The position numbers and the translations under genes are program-made. Below are positions 40,113 to 41,416 of a DNA stretch of 41,416 nt, piece by piece. The first letter of the stretch is position 1, and each line of letters starts with the position of its first letter. A model generated the notes under the pieces. That model was not told the DNA's origin and ran no database searches. It saw only the letters and a list, made by a program, of their open reading frames with translations. Origin of the DNA: an uncultured Prochlorococcus sp. GTDB taxonomy: Bacteria; Cyanobacteriota; Cyanobacteriia; PCC-6307; Cyanobiaceae. Location: positions 1-41,416 of the forward strand of contig CACNWD010000009.1 in assembly GCA_902624085.1 (NCBI GenBank), written 5' to 3'.

Positions 40113-40958
40113 ATGCGTAGAAGTCTCAGAGATTCAATCGTTGGTTTTTCTTTAGCAGGGGGACTAATTATTTTTACATCTTTTTCCTTTTGGTTGAGAG
40201 GAATTAAATTATCTTCAAAAGATTGGTTCCTTTTTGCAAATTTCAATAATGCAAGTGGATTATCAAAAAAATCTCCAGTTACATATAGAGGCATAATTGT
40301 TGGCTCTATTGAGGATTTGATTTTTACAAATGAATCTATTAAAGCGAAAATAGTTATTAATAATCCTGAAATTATTCTTGCCAAACCAGCTTTTGCAAAA
40401 GTGGTAACAAACTCATTTTTAGGAGGAGATGTACAAGTCGCTATAGAAACAAGTGAAGCAAATTTACCAAAAAACACAGAAAAAGCTACTTCAAAACTAT
40501 GTAATAGAAATTTAATAGTTTGTGAAGGAGATACAATTAAAGGTAAGAAATTATCCAGTTTATCTAATATTACTAATAAGATAAATCAACTTTTGAAAGA
40601 CTCTAATCAGGAAAATTTAGTTGAAAATATTATTAAATCAATTGAACAATTTGATAAAACTCAAGAGAATCTTGATGAATTAATTTACTTATCAAAACAA
40701 GAAATTAATAGAGTCAAACCTTTATTAAATGACCTTACGATAGCAGCAGGTCATCTTAATACAATATTAGCGACTATGAATGATGCAGAAACTCTTGAAG
40801 ACATTAAATTAACATTAGAAGCCTCTAGCTCAATTTTTCAAAAGGTAGATCTTATGGCTGATGACTTTGAATTATTAATGAAAGATCAGGAATTTACAGG
40901 TGCTTTAAGAGATTTAGCAATAGGACTTTCTAAATTTCTTAATGAAATATATCCCTAG
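40113..40958 (+). CDS. MCE/MlaD-family substrate-binding protein
   Basis: 281 residues with one N-terminal membrane anchor (about 9-28) and an MCE domain from about 38: FANFNNASGLSKKSPVTYRGIIVGSIEDL, ending before residue 125, with FLGGDVQVAIE at its close. Then follow an insertion with two cysteines and a long helical C-terminal region (about 150-280) rich in Leu/Ile/Glu/Asn, likely a coiled coil. MCE proteins form hexameric rings that shuttle lipids. Five bases after the ATPase gene. It ends six bases before the convergent chlD stop. Confidence 0.88.
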   Translation: MRRSLRDSIVGFSLAGGLIIFTSFSFWLRGIKLSSKDWFLFANFNNASGLSKKSPVTYRGIIVGSIEDLIFTNESIKAKIVINNPEIILAKPAFAKVVTNSFLGGDVQVAIETSEANLPKNTEKATSKLCNRNLIVCEGDTIKGKKLSSLSNITNKINQLLKDSNQENLVENIIKSIEQFDKTQENLDELIYLSKQEINRVKPLLNDLTIAAGHLNTILATMNDAETLEDIKLTLEASSSIFQKVDLMADDFELLMKDQEFTGALRDLAIGLSKFLNEIYP

Positions 40959-40964
40959 TTAAAT

Positions 40965-41416
40965 TTAAACCTCATTAATTGCATTTAAGGCCATCGCAGC
41001 AATAGCTTGATCAGTAGCTTTTGGTAACTGAACATATTTACCTTGAGCCGCATCAGCTAATTCTTTACCAAATCCACTTGCAATAAATTTGCGTTCAGTG
41101 TCAATTATCAAGAGTTTAATTCCTAAGATTGGATAATTTGATGCAACACTTAGCACCTCTTCTTTTAGATTTACAGCTTCGCTGTCTTCCTCTTCAGATT
41201 GACCCAAGGAAACTCCTAATGGAACATTACCTCTACCATCTGTTATTCCTACAACTATGGCTTGACCAATATCACCAGTTGCTATTGCATTTTTTGCAAC
41301 CCTAGCTGCTTGTGTTAAACCATGAGCCAAAGGAGAACCTCCTCCGCAAGGCATCGTTTCTAGACGTCTTTTTGCAGCGGTGATTGATCTGGTAGGTGGC
41401 AAAAGGACTTCTGCTT
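40965..41416 (-). CDS. chlD: Magnesium chelatase subunit D, 3' part (ChlD)
   Basis: C-terminal part of ChlD, whose AAA+ and integrin-I (vWA) domains assemble with ChlI and ChlH to insert Mg2+ into protoporphyrin IX, the first committed step of chlorophyll synthesis. The visible 150 residues run from [19 protein letters not shown] through the vWA segment [20 protein letters not shown] and [13 protein letters not shown] (the TDG metal-site motif) to the end. The reading frame stays open to the window edge, so the 5' part of the gene lies outside. Confidence 0.95.
   Translation of the reverse strand, partial: AEVLLPPTRSITAAKRRLETMPCGGGSPLAHGLTQAARVAKNAIATGDIGQAIVVGITDGRGNVPLGVSLGQSEEEDSEAVNLKEEVLSVASNYPILGIKLLIIDTERKFIASGFGKELADAAQGKYVQLPKATDQAIAAMALNAINEV

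Overview
The window looks like chromosomal DNA from a high-light-adapted Prochlorococcus (marine picocyanobacterium). The evidence is the strong A+T bias, very short spacers, the set of photosystem genes (psaE, psbB/T/M, psbE/L/J, petB/D, ndhC/K/J, chlD), a single 16S-Ile-Ala-23S-5S rRNA operon, and a solitary degenerate phycoerythrin beta subunit with a CpeS lyase, which is the relic pigment state known from strains such as MED4. No transposase, integrase, phage gene or CRISPR array is visible.

Layout. 1-1134: psaE and mutM (+). 1176-6247: the rRNA operon (-), with tRNA-Ile(GAT) and tRNA-Ala(TGC) in the spacer and inverted repeats that would form the pre-23S and pre-16S processing stems. 6248-6859: rRNA leader and upstream DNA. 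6860-10859: GH100 invertase (+), petB-petD (-), ctpA (+). 10889-14054: HD phosphohydrolase followed by minC-minD-minE (+). 14096-14167: tRNA-Thr(TGT). 14173-15979 (-): psbM, prmC, a Sua5/YrdC protein and an unannotated-size 52-aa membrane protein whose start directly follows the YrdC stop. 16460-22371 (+): psbB-psbT, terminator, nrdR, rpsA-metK-FGGY kinase with overlapping ends, then tRNA-Phe(GAA).

22552-26823 is the accessory-looking part. After tRNA-Phe and its terminator come two overlapping small paralogous genes of unknown function, a frameshifted UPF0045/thiamine-binding-family gene, a secreted small protein, a TVP38/DedA-like membrane protein, an unknown 59-aa gene overlapping cpeS, and convergent cpeB. 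From 26824 the core resumes: small coiled-coil protein, pcrA/uvrD helicase, tRNA nucleotidyltransferase (+), a flavoprotein-SelD fusion (-), mtnP (+), then psbE-psbL-psbJ downstream of ycf48 and rubredoxin (-), ndhC-K-J (+), a YvcK/CofD-like protein (-), an ABC ATPase plus MCE protein (+) and the 3' part of chlD (-).

Functionally the window combines photosystem I/II, cytochrome b6f and NDH-1 subunits with their assembly factors (CtpA for D1 maturation; Ycf48 and RubA for PSII), cell-division placement (Min system), translation and tRNA modification, and methionine/SAM salvage (metK, mtnP). The most surprising observations are the apparent absence of psbF between psbE and psbL, the tandem small paralogs at 22873-23312, the single-base frameshift in the UPF0045 gene, and the short coupled ORFs around Sua5 and cpeS. 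All assignments rest on reading motifs and recalled family features; no database search was run.
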